64,000 nucleotides of DNA from Daphnia carinata. Its lineage: Eukaryota; Arthropoda; Branchiopoda; Diplostraca; Daphniidae. The translations under genes and the position numbers were made by a program. The stretch spans positions 5,083,679-5,147,678 of the forward strand of contig NC_081338.1 in the NCBI RefSeq assembly GCF_022539665.2, given 5' to 3'. This document shows positions 22,551-36,444 of this stretch, piece by piece (position 1 is the stretch's first letter; every line of letters begins with the position of its first letter). The notes under the pieces were generated by a model. That model did no database searches. It worked only from the letters and a program-made list of their open reading frames with translations, and was not told where the DNA came from.

Positions 22551-22896
22551 GATATATTAAAGCTCTGTTTTCACCGTTATAACATGAAAGGGGTAGTTGA
22601 ACCACTGACGGACTTACAAGAATAGAGCCAGGCATCGGGAATTCTAGAAAAGATAGATAGATTTTCAAATTATTAATTCAGAAATTTGACTATTTTGCAA
22701 CTGTCTAATAGACGTTATCTTACATTTTGTTCTCGATCCAACGGAAGCTAGATCCGCGTCTGATATTGATGAATTGGACTGAAAAACGATTGGCAGCCGG
22801 TTTTACTTACATGCTATTTGGCCGAAAAAAAATACGTGACATTGAACGTTGAGTTATCTATGAAAACAAACTTAACCAGAAACAAAACATTCATTA

Positions 22897-22968
22897 GGGC
22901 TCGACCGGGATTTGAACCCGGGACCTCTCGCACCCGAAGCGAGAATCATACCCCTAGACCATCGAGCC
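22897..22968 (-). tRNA. tRNA-Pro (CGG)
   Basis: Same body with anticodon loop CTTCGGGTG. 72 bases, all stems intact. The three anticodons in this cluster read all four proline codons, allowing for inosine or wobble. Confidence 0.97.
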
Positions 22969-23553
22969 GGTACCAAACAAAGATCAACTTATCTATTAAA
23001 CTAAGGGGAAAAAATCTTAATATTACACAATAATTTAATACTTATGAGGAGCCTGGGTGTGCTTGCCGTGAAGCGAATTAGGACCAATCCACTGTCCTTC
23101 GTCCGTTGTCAACGTTAAAGAGGGATGTGGTTTCGCTAATAACAATCCAGGGATGACACCCACTTGTTAGCTGGTTACTTGAGGGATAACACCGTCCTAC
23201 GACTCGCAGCTTTGATAAATTGTATGGCTGCTCTGGTTGTTTCAGCATGACAGTTACATCCGAAATACCTATAGCAATGAGAGTATTGAATTGTTGTTGT
23301 CAGTTACCACGCAGACGGATTCCCAAGTCGAAAAGTTGTTTATACCTGCCATAACACTTCATCGTGCAAAGAAATGGGACAAGCGTGAGAAATCTTCGAA
23401 TCGGGATTGATAGTCCGAAGATAACCTTTCTTCGATTGCGCATGGCTCAGGTCTCTTTGTGTATGAAATCGACTATAAAAAGAAATTAAAAAATTTCATA
23501 AGTATACAATTCGTCTTTAATTTCAGAACAGAATAAAATAAAAACGAATCAAC
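22969..23553. other. spacer in the tRNA-Pro cluster
   Basis: About 585 bases without a supportable gene. The spacers between the four tRNAs are not obviously related to each other. Confidence 0.4.
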
Positions 23554-23625
23554 GGGCTCGACCGGGATTTGAACCCGGGACCTCTCGCACCCTAAGCGAG
23601 AATCATACCCCTAGACCATCGAGCC
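23554..23625 (-). tRNA. tRNA-Pro (AGG), second copy
   Basis: Same sequence as the gene at 22134-22205, intact. Fourth member of the minus-strand cluster. Confidence 0.97.
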
Positions 23626-24895
23626 GATATACTTTTCATCAAAATGTAACTACAAATACGTAGTGAAGCTGAACATATTATGAAAATTTATTTAAATGCT
23701 ACCAACTGCAAGTTATTAATAAGAACGGCAATAAGTGTACACACAAAGCATTTGTTTTAGCGAAAATTTTTAATCTTCGTTATAACAGACTTACGCGACT
23801 GGAATCAAGTTAACAAGGCCTTACTTTTTCGACTTAAGTTCAAGGCGAAAAAGTTTCTCAAATGGTCTTGACCGTCAAATAACATACCAAAACTACAGCA
23901 TAGTTGATAAATATAATTTCTTCTCAGTTTTAAACATAATGACTAGTAAGCAACATTCTGAGATAAGAGATACGCCAACTGAGTTTTCATAATACACAAC
24001 CACTACGGTTGACAAATAAGACGACGACTAACTATGCACGACTTAACTATGTACTCGCTACAAGACGAACGGCTAGCAACTCTTTAAAATAAAATTTGCT
24101 CAGACGTCATGACCTGATCCTAGCAACGTAAATTCTTTTATTTGAAAGATATTACTCAAATCTCGCTAAAAGCTACACGAAGCTACACTTTCTGAACCCA
24201 AGTACAGGCAAGATTCTCTTAATTACAGAGCTATCACTGAAAAACTTTCTCACCTTGATTGATGACGGGTCAAACACCATAAACCACACGAGGCAATCGA
24301 CGACATGTTGGACTAATAACAAATCGCACTAAATCAATGCAACACACAATCATCGTAAACGGATACGAACATTCAGTAAACACATTCTCTAGTTTACTTG
24401 AAGTAAAAGATGCCACAATATCACGTTACAGTGTCAGCGTTGCTTCTCGAAATTCTGGCGCAAGACTGACGACTGATGGAGATTTGGCGCCTGATGAGCA
24501 CAATGGTGGCCACATTCAATTGAAGAGCAACATGTTGCCAAATGGGGTAAAATATAACGTTACGCTTTTCGAAATTCAAATTGTAAAAATAAAAAAAATA
24601 TAAATATACTTATACAAACATATATTTATACTTCTTTTGTTTTAATTTATGTGTTTTGGTGTTATTTCACTTGACGAAAATGAGAGGCAATTCATTTGTT
24701 GCACAACAGCCCCTCTCCTCTAGACTTTGATCAAATGCATATAAGTGTTCACTTTCCCCATATTTTATAGTCAAATAATGGATGGCAATATACATTCGCT
24801 AGACCACGCAACTTAACAGATCAAAGTTGGTCCCCATTTAACGGGACTGAAGACTAGGTTAGAGGTAAAAATGGTATGGTTTTACATGTTATTGA
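23626..24895. other. intergenic, tRNA cluster to GMC oxidoreductase
   Basis: A/T-rich. An isolated 88-codon frame at 24337-24603 has no recognisable domain, splice context or promoter, so I do not call it. The GMC gene's 3' UTR lies at the right end. Confidence 0.45.
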
Positions 24896-27129
24896 CTACT
24901 TTTTCATGGACAAGTAGTTCAGCCAAAATGATTTGATCAAATCAGAGCCTTTCTCACCAACCATAATCTGTAACACAATTAAAAGTAAGGTTATAACTGA
25001 GGCAAATAAAAATTGAAGGGAAATTAAAATTTCTACCGCTGGTGCGTTTGTGTTGCCGGATGGCACATTCGGCATGATTGAGCAATCGACCACTCGCAAG
25101 TTGTGAACCCCATAGACCCTCAGCTCCGGATCAACCACAGCAGTTGGATCACTCCTAGGACCCATTTTTGCCGTACCCGTAGGATGATAAATGGTAGCAG
25201 AATAATGACGGACGAAACAGGCCCAGTAATCGTCTTTCCACAAAGGCAAATGTTCACATCCGGGGAAGGGTTTCGCCCAGAACTTCGAGCCCCACTTCTT
25301 GAAGGCTGCCGTTTCTCCGAGGGCCAGTCCAATTTTCACGCCTTCAACGAGAACTCGGACGTCATAATCATCGACGAAGTAATTGGGGAAAATCAATGGC
25401 TTGTCGTAGGGGTCAGCGGAACGGAGGCGGATGTAACCGACTGATCTTGGCCTCAGCAACATGGGAATAACAGACCAGGTGTCATGAAAAGCGATGGGCC
25501 CATAGTAATTCTCCCAAACGAAATCCGTGAGACCATGGACATGACGAATCTGGGCACCTCCGTCAGCAGCTGGCGTTCCGGATACGAAATGGAATTCGAT
25601 GTCTGGCCAATCGTCACTATGGTTGGCATACTTGGTGTTTACCCAGGCTAGTCCCTCGACTCCTCCTGGAACCGTAAATGGTCCTTCTTCATTCATGACA
25701 TAACGTAAGATACTTGCCAGATTTTCGAAGCGGCTCTGGACCATCGAAACTGGCTTGTCTACTGTAAAAGCCATGCCACCAGCTGCTATGTGATCCTGTA
25801 AATTGTCACCAACTCGTAAATCGGCAATAACTGGAATTCCAAGTTCTTTTAAATGTTCAGCTGGACCGATTCCGCTCAGCATGAGGAGTTGCGGCGTGTT
25901 AACAGAACCGGCAGACACGACAATCTCTTTAGTGGCGTGAACGATGTAGATTTTTCCGTTCCGTTCGAATTTCACGCCGTAAGCTTGATGAGTTACGGGA
26001 TTGATCATGATCTGCAAAACGTGTGAATTCATGGCAATGTGAAGATTCCTCCGCATTCGCACTGGTCGCAAGAAAGCCTTCGAAGTAGAGCATCTTGATC
26101 CACGCCGAATTGTTGCTTGAGCGATCATAAAACCTGTTTGAAAGGCCCCGTTACCGTCGCGATTTTCATAACCTGGTTAAAAAATCTGCATTTGTTACTC
26201 GATTACACTTACAGTTTTCTTTAAACGTATAAGTGCGATTAGGAACGGATGATAAGAAAAACCAAAATAAAAGTTTAGTAGTACCTAGTTCGATGCCACC
26301 TTCAATAAAGGATATTGCCAGCGGTGTCCTGTACGGTGCTTCTTGTATTGTTAGATAACCACCGACTCCATGATATGGCGATTCAGCCAAATAAGGATTT
26401 CGGTTGTCCTCCGATTTGATGAAATATGGCAGGACGTCGTCGTAGCTCCAGCCGTAGTTGCCCATTTGGGCCCAACTGTCATAGTCCCGTCGATTACCAC
26501 GAACATACAACATGTAGTTGAGCACCGATGAGCCGCCCATCACTTTTCCGCGTGGCCAATTACATCTACACGAAGAATACGAACACTTCGTTAGTAAGTC
26601 TGCCAAAATGGCCATGAACAACCATATCTGGTATTATAAAACAAAAATGAACATCATTGAACAATAGTATTTTATGAATATTACCTTTTTTCGTTAAATG
26701 CAAGGCAAGCTGTGGGTTGAGGTTCAGTTTTGTATTGCCAATCAAGTTCTGAAAGTTGCAAATACGCAGCCAAAACAGGGATGTCAGACAGTTTTGTCTC
26801 ATCGCCACCAGCTTCCAACAGTAGGAGATTCCAACCAGGTTGTTCAGTCAGCCGACTAGCTACAACAGCTCCAGCTGATCCTGCTCCGATGACAATAAAA
26901 TCATAACTTTTGTAAATCACCTGTAGTAACCGCAAAGTGAAAGATTCACAGTGAATGACAGAGTAATATGCTAAACATAATACTTTTTACATACCTTGGC
27001 GTCCCTAGGGCGTCCTTCCGGATCGTAGTCATCATACTCATAGAAGGAGAGAGTTGCTGCCAAGAAAGGAATAATCCATATTGTAGCCGTTGTAGCTGCG
27101 GCCGTTGCAATAGGTGCAAATAGACCCAT
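24896..27129 (-). CDS. GMC oxidoreductase (glucose dehydrogenase-like, FAD)
   Basis: FAD-dependent GMC-family dehydrogenase like insect glucose dehydrogenase; the acceptor and exact alcohol or sugar substrate are not readable from sequence. Five exons join in phase for 619 residues: 27129-26995, 26920-26685, 26565-26285, 26172-25037 and 24967-24896. A hydrophobic N-terminal segment (residues about 10-38) suggests secretion or membrane anchoring. Motifs: dinucleotide fold [15 protein letters not shown] with LLLEAGG; GMC signature [20 protein letters not shown]; second signature [16 protein letters not shown]; the catalytic His region [10 protein letters not shown]; and the final SGNTNAPA. The last exon (EKGSDLIK) completes the family C-terminus. 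It looks intact. Confidence 0.93.
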
Positions 27130-28314
27130 TTTCCTTTGCTGCTTAAAAAAAAAGAATAATTAAGAACGTGAATAAAATAGGTTTCTTGTGGACTCATTGG
27201 GAAATCAGGTAGACACCAGACAAGAATAGATAAATTCGAGGGTTCAAATTTTGGTGCTGTTACCACAAGTATGATCGTCTGCTTGCCTCTGTCAACAGCA
27301 CACGTGAATGCCTAATATGCGAGCGCGGTATGCGAAATGTTTTTCGTTCAAAATGCGAAATTCAATGCGGATGCGAGCTCCACGTTCTGCAGTTTAGACC
27401 TTGTGCTATATGCCAAAGGTGAAATACGGTTGCGAAATCAAAAAATTTGGAAGGCAGGTGAAACGTTCAGTGCCACAAGTTCTGTTTTATTTTAAAATGT
27501 CTTCATCATTCTATTGACTTTTCCATTTGATTCCAAAAGTATTCCTCGTTTCGTTTTCGCCTTTTAGGTACTCTCGAACGATCACACTTCGCGCTGTTAT
27601 GTAGGAACTAGTCAGAGAAACAGTCACGTAACCTCAAAAACTGCATATTCAGCAATAACACAACTAAAATGTTTCGTTGAATGCCGAACACTAAACTCTA
27701 AGGTAAGTTACTGTAACCTTTCTCTAGATGAAATCACATGTAGTAATGGCAAAAATGATGTAGTAAAGTCCATAAAGTTAACTGGCGACTTCCATGAAAT
27801 CCGGCAAACGCTGTAGTCAGAAGACGACCTCGACCATAACCCCATTTTACATTCACTTCTAGAACCCATTAACACGAGTTATGGCTGCACCCTCGGGTCA
27901 TCAGTAATGACGTTTGGCAACTTCAGGGAAATTTTGTAACTCGTCCTTGTCAGAATTATCAGATTTAAATAAATTGCAACTTTGGAAAATAGAAGTAACA
28001 CTTGACAATGCATGCCATCAGGAACCTAAGCTGCAGTGCTATTTCAAATATTTTAGACGGCATTTTTGTTGTCTGCTTTTAAGCCCTTCCGTTGCCATGG
28101 CAGCCGTTATGGCGCCCATAGAGAAGTGCGATAATCTTTTTCTACAACTGATTACTAATAAACGTTTTTCTCGGAATTCTTGTACGTTTCTAATACTTGA
28201 TAAATTTTGGTATTCACTTCGGAATGGTGAACCAGCCATTTATATATTTTAAAAGCAAAATTGCATTTATTTTACAAATGTCTAAATATGACTAGATTGA
28301 ACAACAATCAGATG
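27130..28314. other. intergenic, GMC promoter side and DHX36 3' end
   Basis: No convincing gene. A 66-codon minus-strand frame (28239-28039) begins 75 bases past the DHX36 stop; it could be part of the DHX36 3' UTR, and I leave it uncalled. Confidence 0.45.
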
Positions 28315-31300
28315 TTACCACATGCTCCGGCAACTGTTACCTGCTTCCTCATAAGCCATAGACAGAAGCCCTGTGTCTTCATTAAGTGATACCACCGTAG
28401 CTGTGGTAAAATGAATAATAGCTCTTAAGAGCGTAGAATCCGTGGAATCAGACGACCAATCTGTTGCTCCGGGATGCGACACACGATGACAAAGGTAATT
28501 GTTCCAACACGTTCGTAGAGACCGAGTTGCTTCCATTGTTGAAGAATCCCATTTGTATCCAAACCGGGTGCTTAAGTTGGCATCTTTTTTATTGAAAAGT
28601 TCTTCATTTCCGAAGAAGAGCACTGCCAGAGGAGGAACTACTGAGCAATCTTGTAGGTAGATGACATTACTACTTTTAACCTTGCCATGATAACACAGCC
28701 AGGTAGATTTAGCAAAAACAGTGTCGTAGTTGATCGATCGAGGGTGGATTAATACGGGACCATCTTCAGGGGTTTTCACTTTCACGGGTGACGTAGAGCT
28801 TTTGGATAAATGACGTTTCGGTAAGCCACGACCCGCTATAACTACTTCTGCAACGTTTGGCAATAGGCCAGCACAAAGTACTGCAAGAATAAGGGGATGG
28901 TTGTTCGAGTTGATGTTGGCAACGGGATCACTAATGGACGCATTGCTGCTCAAAAACTGGCGTTCACGGAGATCACGACAGAATTGTTCCATCATATTTG
29001 AAAGCATAGTCATGGTGCTAGTACTTAGAAAATTTTCATGGCAATAGGTTTTTGCAGCCACATATCCATCTAGCTGAGCTGCTCTAAAATCATGCATCAC
29101 CTTGGCGATCAGCAAATGATCAGAAAATAATTTTTCGGCTAGGAGTTTCCTTCTTTTTCGGTAGTGATCTTCTTGATTTAGAGGCATCACAAAAGGGTCT
29201 TTGAAATTCAAAAAAGCAGAAATCGATAGCAATGGTTCAAGACATCCAAAAATGGCTCCAAGTAAAATCAGTTTTCCTGTGCGCGGATCAGATGGTAGCT
29301 GAGCAAGATGAAAACCCAAGGGTGTAAGACATTCCGCATCGTCTAACGCTCCTAGTTCGTGCAATAATTCAAGGCTGATTTTGACCGTGAGCTCATCAGG
29401 CGGTTCAGGTACTTTGCGAAGAAAGGCTTGAACTTGACCAAGTTTGAGTATTTTAACTCGTAATATGAGCTCTTCTAGTCGAGTTCTCTTAATTTCAGGT
29501 AAAGTGTGAGGCTCAAATGTTAATTCACGACCACGACTGTACAATTTGTAACAAATTCCTGGTTTTGTGCGACCTGCACGCCCTTGCCGTTGTTGAGCAT
29601 TAGCCAAGGCAATCCATTCGGAATCTAGAGTGTTCAATTTCTTTAGGGGATCAAAATTCGGTAGTTTGGCCTTGCCACAATCGATAACGTACACCTGCAC
29701 ATTAGATGTAAATTAAATGCGAATTATTTTGATTCAAGATAGCACTACTCACAACGTCGTCGATGGTGAGGCTCGTTTCCGCAATGTTTGTGGATAATAT
29801 GAGTTTGCGTACTCCACGAGGTGGTTTCTCGAAGATCTGACGTTGGTTAAAAGTGGGTAACATCGAATGCAGGGTAAAAATCAAAAACTTTCTACTGGAA
29901 AAAGTTCGGTCATTCAGCAACAGCTTGTTCAGTCTTTTGATTTGTTCCCAACCTATTAGCATCAATCTTAACAAATTAATTTTACTGCGAACGACGCTAA
30001 ACTTACCTGGAAAAAAGATGAGTATAGCCCCATCGGCTTCCCGTGCACAAATGTGTTTGAGTAGTGCCATAATCAATATTTCGGGGGATTCTTCTGATTC
30101 CCGTTTTTGTAAGGATTTTAATACATGAAAAGGGTAGCTGTGGTTAGCTTCCATTTCTTCAACAAACGGTGCCATGAGTTGGTTGTACTCTACATCCAAA
30201 TGATTCGGATTAGAATCCATCCCGCTTTTATTGCGTGTCGAACGAAACCGAAAATCCAGCTTGTTTAGGATATCTTCTAAATACATGGTTTCTACTGGGA
30301 AACTTCTGCCGGGAATATGGAGAACCGGGCAATTATTAAAGTACTCCGACAAAAGATTTGAATCGATGGTGGCACTCATGAGGATGACGCGCAATTTCGG
30401 ACGTTTTGGAAGGAGATCACAGACTATGGTCAGGACGAAATCCGTCAGCAAGTCTCTTTCATGAACTTCGTCCAATAAGATGTGGGAATATTTTTCTAAA
30501 AGGGGGTCTGATATTAGTAGCTGAACTAGGATCCCTGTCGTACAAAAAAGAATTGATCCTCGTTCTCGGGGATTTAATCGTTCCAATCTTATTTGATAGC
30601 CAACAGAGCTATTAGGGTCACCGCAAGCTTCAATCCGTTCTTCAGCTACTCGATGGGCAGCAGATATTGCTGCTAATCGCCTAGGTTGAGTGCATAGGGC
30701 GCAAAAAGTTGAACCAGTGTTTGATTCAATAGCCTGATCTAACAAAAATTGACAAATTTGAGTGGTTTTGCCACATCCAGTTGCTCCACTGATGACAACA
30801 ACTTGATTATCCTTGATGGTTTTCAAAATGGTTTCTTTTTGGCTCCAAACTGGTAGTCTTTTTCTCAACTCTAATGTCTTTTGAAATTCTTCATTCGAGA
30901 TCTTAAGCAAAAACTCTTCAAATAGCTTTTTGTCAAGATTAACAAGGCTTGCTAGAGTGGTACTCATCTCCTCATTTTTGTCTTTTTTCAGTCCAGAAAG
31001 AGGGCTATCATTTCCTTCTAAAATATCTATGAACTTTTTTCTGAATGGGCTATCACCCAAAGTTTCATACTTGCTTCTCCAATTTGCTTCACTCAAGATA
31101 ACTGTTACTGGTGCATAGTTTTGGAAAAACCCTTCAAATTTTTCATTTGCCAATTGTGCTACTTTAACAATTGATTTTTCATTTTCTACTACATTTTTTC
31201 TTGTTCTTGCTGCATCCCATAAACCTTTAGCTTTTCCATCGAGCTGCTTCTTAGGATTGTCTTCCTTTTTCTTCCTGGGTTGCGTGCGTAAAATTTTCAA

Positions 31301-31402
31301 GCCACGCTGATGAATACTGCTTTCTTTTGTGGAAGGTTTGTTGTCAAGTGGATGGGACAAAGTCAACTGACTGATATCTTGGTTAACATTTTTCTTCTCC
31401 AT
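28315..31402 (-). CDS. DHX36: DHX36-like DEAH-box helicase
   Basis: DEAH/RHA-family helicase; DHX36 unwinds G-quadruplex RNA and DNA. Three exons in phase (31402-30007, 29952-29753, 29694-28315) encode 991 residues, close to the family's usual length of about 1,000. In order: a basic N-terminus; RLPVWSQKETIL before motif I GATGCGKTT (residue about 206); TQPRRLAAIS (Ia); LDEVHERD (II, Val in place of Ile or Ala, common in this subfamily); MSAT (III); TNIAETSLTIDDVV (V); and QRQGRAGRT (VI). Winged-helix, ratchet-like and OB-fold regions follow (LTPLGFHLAQLPSDPRTGK, WLCYHGKV, VPPLAVLFFG). The N-terminal G-quadruplex-binding motif of vertebrate DHX36 is not obvious, so the exact orthologue call is good but not certain. 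Confidence 0.88.
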
Positions 31403-32244
31403 TTCCTAGCAAAAGATTGTACAAATAATGGATTATCAAATTATTTCTTCGTCTTGACGGAAACATAGATCAGACGAATTTGTACTGATGGTTGCCAATA
31501 GAAGCGATTCAAAATGAATCTAATTTCATCTTTGCCGAGTACTGTATACTTGAATTGATCACGAAACCCTTTACGTCATTGAATTAAGCTACGAAACCGA
31601 GATTAATGTTACATACACTATTTTGCTACTATAAACATCCTGACCAACATCCAGACTATTGATAAACAGGTGGACTTAACAAACGACGTAACGAGTTTGG
31701 AATTTCACAGCAGACAGACGAAATTCTGTACCGTCGGTAAATCGAAGCGGAAAAATTCAAATTCTATTACAGTTTTCTTCCTGCAAGATAAAGCATTCGT
31801 AACGAAAGAAAACTGTGTTTAAAATAGTGGAAATAGACATATATACAAAAATTCGGAAACCGTAGAGGAGCTTAATATCTAAAAAATAAATGGTAAAACC
31901 CTTAAGTGCTCTAAGAACTACATTAAAGAATTGTATGATACAATAATAAATAACTTTCTTTTGCATTTATAATTCTAAGTAATACTAAATATGGCAGCAA
32001 CCTGACGTAAAATTTGACACAAACCAACTTAAATGATTCAGGATCTAAAAAATTCACGCCTTAGACTATGACCAATGACAAAATATTGAATAAAAATGTA
32101 CATATTGCCAAATATAAAGATACTGAGGACAATTTTTTTTAACATTACAGGATCCTTTCAACCTGGCTACTACTATGTTGTATCGTTGCCTGAGGTCCAC
32201 CAAAATCCAAATATTTTCTGGGAAAACAGTCTAAGATTTGTCCT
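31403..32244. other. intergenic, KIF14 3' end to DHX36 start
   Basis: About 840 A/T-rich bases that should hold the kinesin 3' UTR and the DHX36 promoter, both on the minus strand. No coding signal. Confidence 0.45.
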
Positions 32245-35200
32245 CTAGACGTTTCTAGTTACAAGATCATTAGTGTCATCAACATTGGGTTTGCGTGTAG
32301 GGGTGACGAGCATTTGTGGAGGAACAGGACTATAATGTATGTTCCGTCCTCTTTGCAAGTCCACCATTCTCCTCTTTTCGGCAACTAATCTGTGGATTGT
32401 TAAAATTGCAAATGAGAGGTCACTTAAGAAGGGGTTGTCGGAAGCACCCATACGATTTGCATAATCAAATGCTTGAGCTTTCAATGCAGCTGCACAAACT
32501 TTAACTTGTGACAACACATTAAGCTCAAGATGCAGAAACAACTGGTCAATAGTTTTACCCATACAAAATAAAACATCCACTAGCTCACGATGTTTCAAAA
32601 ATAGTTCTTCGAGTTCCATTTCGTCGGAATTGGAGAAATCCGTGTAGGCAATGGGTCTAAGGTCTTCAAGAAGGCTTGTAACATGATGTATGCTACTGTA
32701 ACAAGCATTCGCCATATGGCATCCATTATCCGCCAAACTAGGATTGGCTAATGGAGAATTCTTGTTAGGGAGTTGTTCTATTTTCATTTTGACGCCTTCA
32801 GCCAAAAGAATAAGCGATTCGTGCACTTTGCTGAGTGCTGAAACGAAGCTGGATACAGTAGTCGTACGAGACATCAATGGCAAACACGGGAGTTCCTTAA
32901 AAACAACAACAGCTAGTTCGCCGTACGTGGTAAGAATGGCGTTCAGGGAATCTTTTGTCAAATCTATCCACTGATTGAAAAGACCTGCGGAGTCCAATGA
33001 GACGCCCTGCCGAATGAAAGAAAAAGATGTAGCGCATCATGTAAATTAAGTTTGTCGTTCAAAAACTAACCTGTAGGACAAATTCCACACATTTTTGTAA
33101 ATTCTGTTTTAGTTCTTTGCAAGATTGTGCCCAATTGATTCGCAAGTTTGCAGGTACTTCCCTAGTACTGAGCATAAAATCAACCAGTCCTGGGAATACT
33201 GACAGTAGAGATAGTGTGTTCGATGTTAGCGTAATGGCAAAGCTCGACGTGCAATCAGGATGATCCAATTGTGATTGAAGGCAAGATGCGATGGAACAGA
33301 AGGCAGACATTAAATTTTCGTCGACAGCGAAGTTGTGAATCAATTCCTGGCACGCTACACCAGACCTTTCGTTAACGGTTGGCGATCGAGGAAGTAAACT
33401 TGACCGACGTGGAGAGCGATAGCTAAATTTGCTCTCATCGAGAAATGAGACATTGCTGTCGTTAAAATTCACACCTTTAAGCAGCCTTTCCAGTTTTGCT
33501 CTTGTTGCGGGAGCAAAAAATACAGAGGCATCATCTTCTCTCTGCCAAATATCACCGCCATCGAAAAAAACTTCTGTGGGAAAAGTTTTCGAATCTTGCA
33601 CTGCATCCCGCAAAGCTTTCAAACGCTGTTTCATTTTGTCAAAACTCCAATACATTATGTGCTGAAGATTTTGATCCTTGACACAAATAGCAGACTGTAA
33701 ATCTTCAGTGATTGCCTCTTTACGGGTAAATCTGTAAGGCTGGTGAAAACGTCGGCAAATAGAATTAGCCTCGTTCAACATAGACTGGACGACAAACGAC
33801 GATTCCTGCTATAACATCATGAACCAGTTACGGAGCGCACGCAAAAAATTCACTGTATAAAATTAATATACTTGAAGGGGATTGTTGGGTGGCTGCTCCA
33901 ATTTTCTCTGGGAGTCGCGAAGAAGAAGTTCCAATTCTTGCCAGTTAATTGATGCGGATGGGGTTGCATTAAGTTGCTGTTCTTGCGAAATACCATTGCA
34001 ATTCTCCGTCTTATCCTCATTCGAACGCTGTCGGAATGAAATTTCTAAATTTGCTTCTCTACGAAGATCTGAGATTTCTGATATCATTTGCTGCCGTGCC
34101 TTTTGTTGGGCTTCTTCAACGGCTACCTGCAAGACTTTTTCTTGAACATCTCGCAGCTCCTGGTACGATGTCTCAAAGTCGGGAACCTAATTAATAAAAT
34201 ACAATATTTCATTTGAGATGCAATGTACGTGCTAGAACTTCTACTGAATTACCCCATTAGCCCTTTTTTCGTGGAATTGGGAATCTTTTGGATTATGCAA
34301 ATGAAAATGATGGGTTCCACCGATAATAATGCGATCACCATGACACAAAACGACTTTTTCTGTGCCAACTAGCTGCCCGTTAACGTAGGTTTCAGCGTTG
34401 GCAAATATTCGAAGATCATCATCATATTCGATGCAGCAATGGTTTTCCTCGATCGTCAACCCGTTTAGCTGGATAGATGGCGGGTCATTTGAACATACCA
34501 TAGGGCCCACCATGTTTTTACCAGGATTCAGCGGGAAAAACATTGTTTCGGACAACAAAGGATCCTGCAAGGACGTTATTATGAACAAGGAAGAACGCAC
34601 GTTTTACGTAAGAACTTATAATACCCGATTAATGTTGATTAGGTATGGCTGTTGAGGATCGATGTAACTAGAAAGGCCATGATTGGAAAGAGCTTGTTCG
34701 GCTTCGATGCGTTTTAATTCTGCTTGTGCCATTTTCTCTTTCCATTCAGAATCTTTCTTATTTTCAACTTCTGCGAGGAGATCGCTGAGATGACGGACTG
34801 TACTTTCGAGCTCTTTGATTCGCGCAGGAGAATTTTCAACATGACTTGTCGCTCCAACGGTTTCAGCAAGTGAAGGTTTATTCGAGCAAGCTTTAGGAGT
34901 CTCGCAGATCGTCGGAGCATTTACAATTTTACTGGCCTGTTTAAATATATTACAGTTTTATTTCCAATAAAGCCTTGTGTATAAGCATTTTTACCAAGCA
35001 GGAGTATCGCAATGTGGATAGCGTAGCTTCTATATGGGCAACATTCGGACTGACGGTTGCCAACATTACTGTTTTGGAGTTACCTCCCAAACTTTCCTTC
35101 AACAGCCATGTCAGAACTGATTCTCTATAAATAACGAAGGGCGCCAAACCTATATTAAATTATCAAAATCTTTTCTAAACGTCGCTAATAATAAGATTTG

Positions 35201-36444
35201 AGTGTACCTGTATGGTGCGAATTTTTTCTCTGCTAAAGCTGTTATTACTTTTCCCAATGTGAATAGAGAAAGGTTTATGGCTAAGCTTTCCTGCCGGCGA
35301 ACTCCAACTGATAAAGAAGCCATTCTTTCACTACCAGCTAAATCTATAAAGTTGACGCGGCTCTGTTTCCGTACCATTTCCATTTTCCCTGCCACCTGTT
35401 CTTCAAAACCTACATTACACGACAAACGCCTTGAAATTATATCTTTCAAAGTTGGAGACTAACAATTGCGTTTCTTAAGTTCGGTAAAATAAACTTACTT
35501 TGCGCTAAAGTAATGGTAAAAATAACATGAGAACGCGAGCTGCGTTTGTTGTCAGACGTCGATGCTACGATCCGTCTTTGATTTCCAACAGAAAGCCACC
35601 GCTGTACCTCCTCAAATGAAGTGACAGAGCACTTGGTAAGGTTAACCACATAAGGGCCCTGTGTTTAAAAGAAATTGTTACTGGTAAACTCAAGTCAAAC
35701 AACGAAAGGAAAGTTTTCTTTTACATTTTTTGGATGCTCACGAACTGACAAATTGCCACCTGTTTTGCTCGACGAACATAACAGATCTTGGATTCGTTCT
35801 TTGTAGATTTCAAAAAAACTGACTTCAATTTCGATGGATAGTCTCTCGGCAGTTGGGTTCTTTGCTAGTTCTTCGATTCGAAGAAAAAGATCGAAGCAAA
35901 AACGAGGTATAATCCCAGAAGCTTGATCTAATTCGTTTCTATTTCCAATTTTCCCCATCATGCTATAGCTTTTGCCAGTGCCTGTTTGCCCATAGGCAAA
36001 CATGCAGGTGTTGAAGCCCTTGAAAGCTTGTGAAAGTAAAGGCTTAGCCAGGCACTCGTAAACTTGTCCCTGTTGGTGATGTTTTCCATTCTGGACAGTA
36101 GGAGTATCAGAGATAAAGCAGTTGTCGCAACAAAAAATGTGAGTTTCTCCAATGCTTGTCAAAACACTTATATTTTTGCCTTCCACGAAAATGGCAGGTT
36201 TCTGTTTTTCGCTTTCTTCTTTTGCAGTTTTGGGTCGCACTCTGACGGCTACTATAATGCTGTTAGCGGAACTTGTTTGTACCTTCTTTTTCTTTTCCTT
36301 TGGAACAGTTTGATTTACATTAGGGGCATCTGCTATTAAAGATGAAGCTTTTTGCTTTGTCTTTTGTTTCTTTGATGTCATACACTTCTTGGGAGTTTGA
36401 GAGTTATGCTTCGCAGGTAGCTTAGCTTCTGCAGATTTTTTCAT
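32245..36444 (-). CDS. KIF14: KIF14-like kinesin with FHA domain (Drosophila nebbish/Klp38B type)
   Basis: Mitotic kinesin-3 family motor related to KIF14, which acts in chromosome congression and cytokinesis. Nine exons all keep phase for 1,215 residues: 36444-35725, 35658-35499, 35409-35208, 35124-34995, 34936-34625, 34564-34253, 34186-33872, 33805-33071 and 33006-32245. The N-terminus is Lys-rich; the motor begins near residue 62 ([10 protein letters not shown]). P-loop [13 protein letters not shown] near 153; switch [11 protein letters not shown]; switch [29 protein letters not shown] closes the motor. A short coiled coil follows. One exon then encodes an FHA domain, marked by [21 protein letters not shown] second coiled coil and a long helical tail complete the protein. 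The usual NKSL of the motor is NLSL here. The exon 2/3 acceptor was chosen at 35409 to avoid a frameshift. Confidence 0.9.

Noticed and set aside
24337-24603. 88-codon frame after the tRNA cluster
   Set aside because: No domain, splice context or promoter, and an A/T-rich end; compatible with chance.
28039-28239. 66-codon minus-strand frame just past DHX36
   Set aside because: Plausible composition, but it lies where the DHX36 3' UTR is expected and nothing independent supports it.
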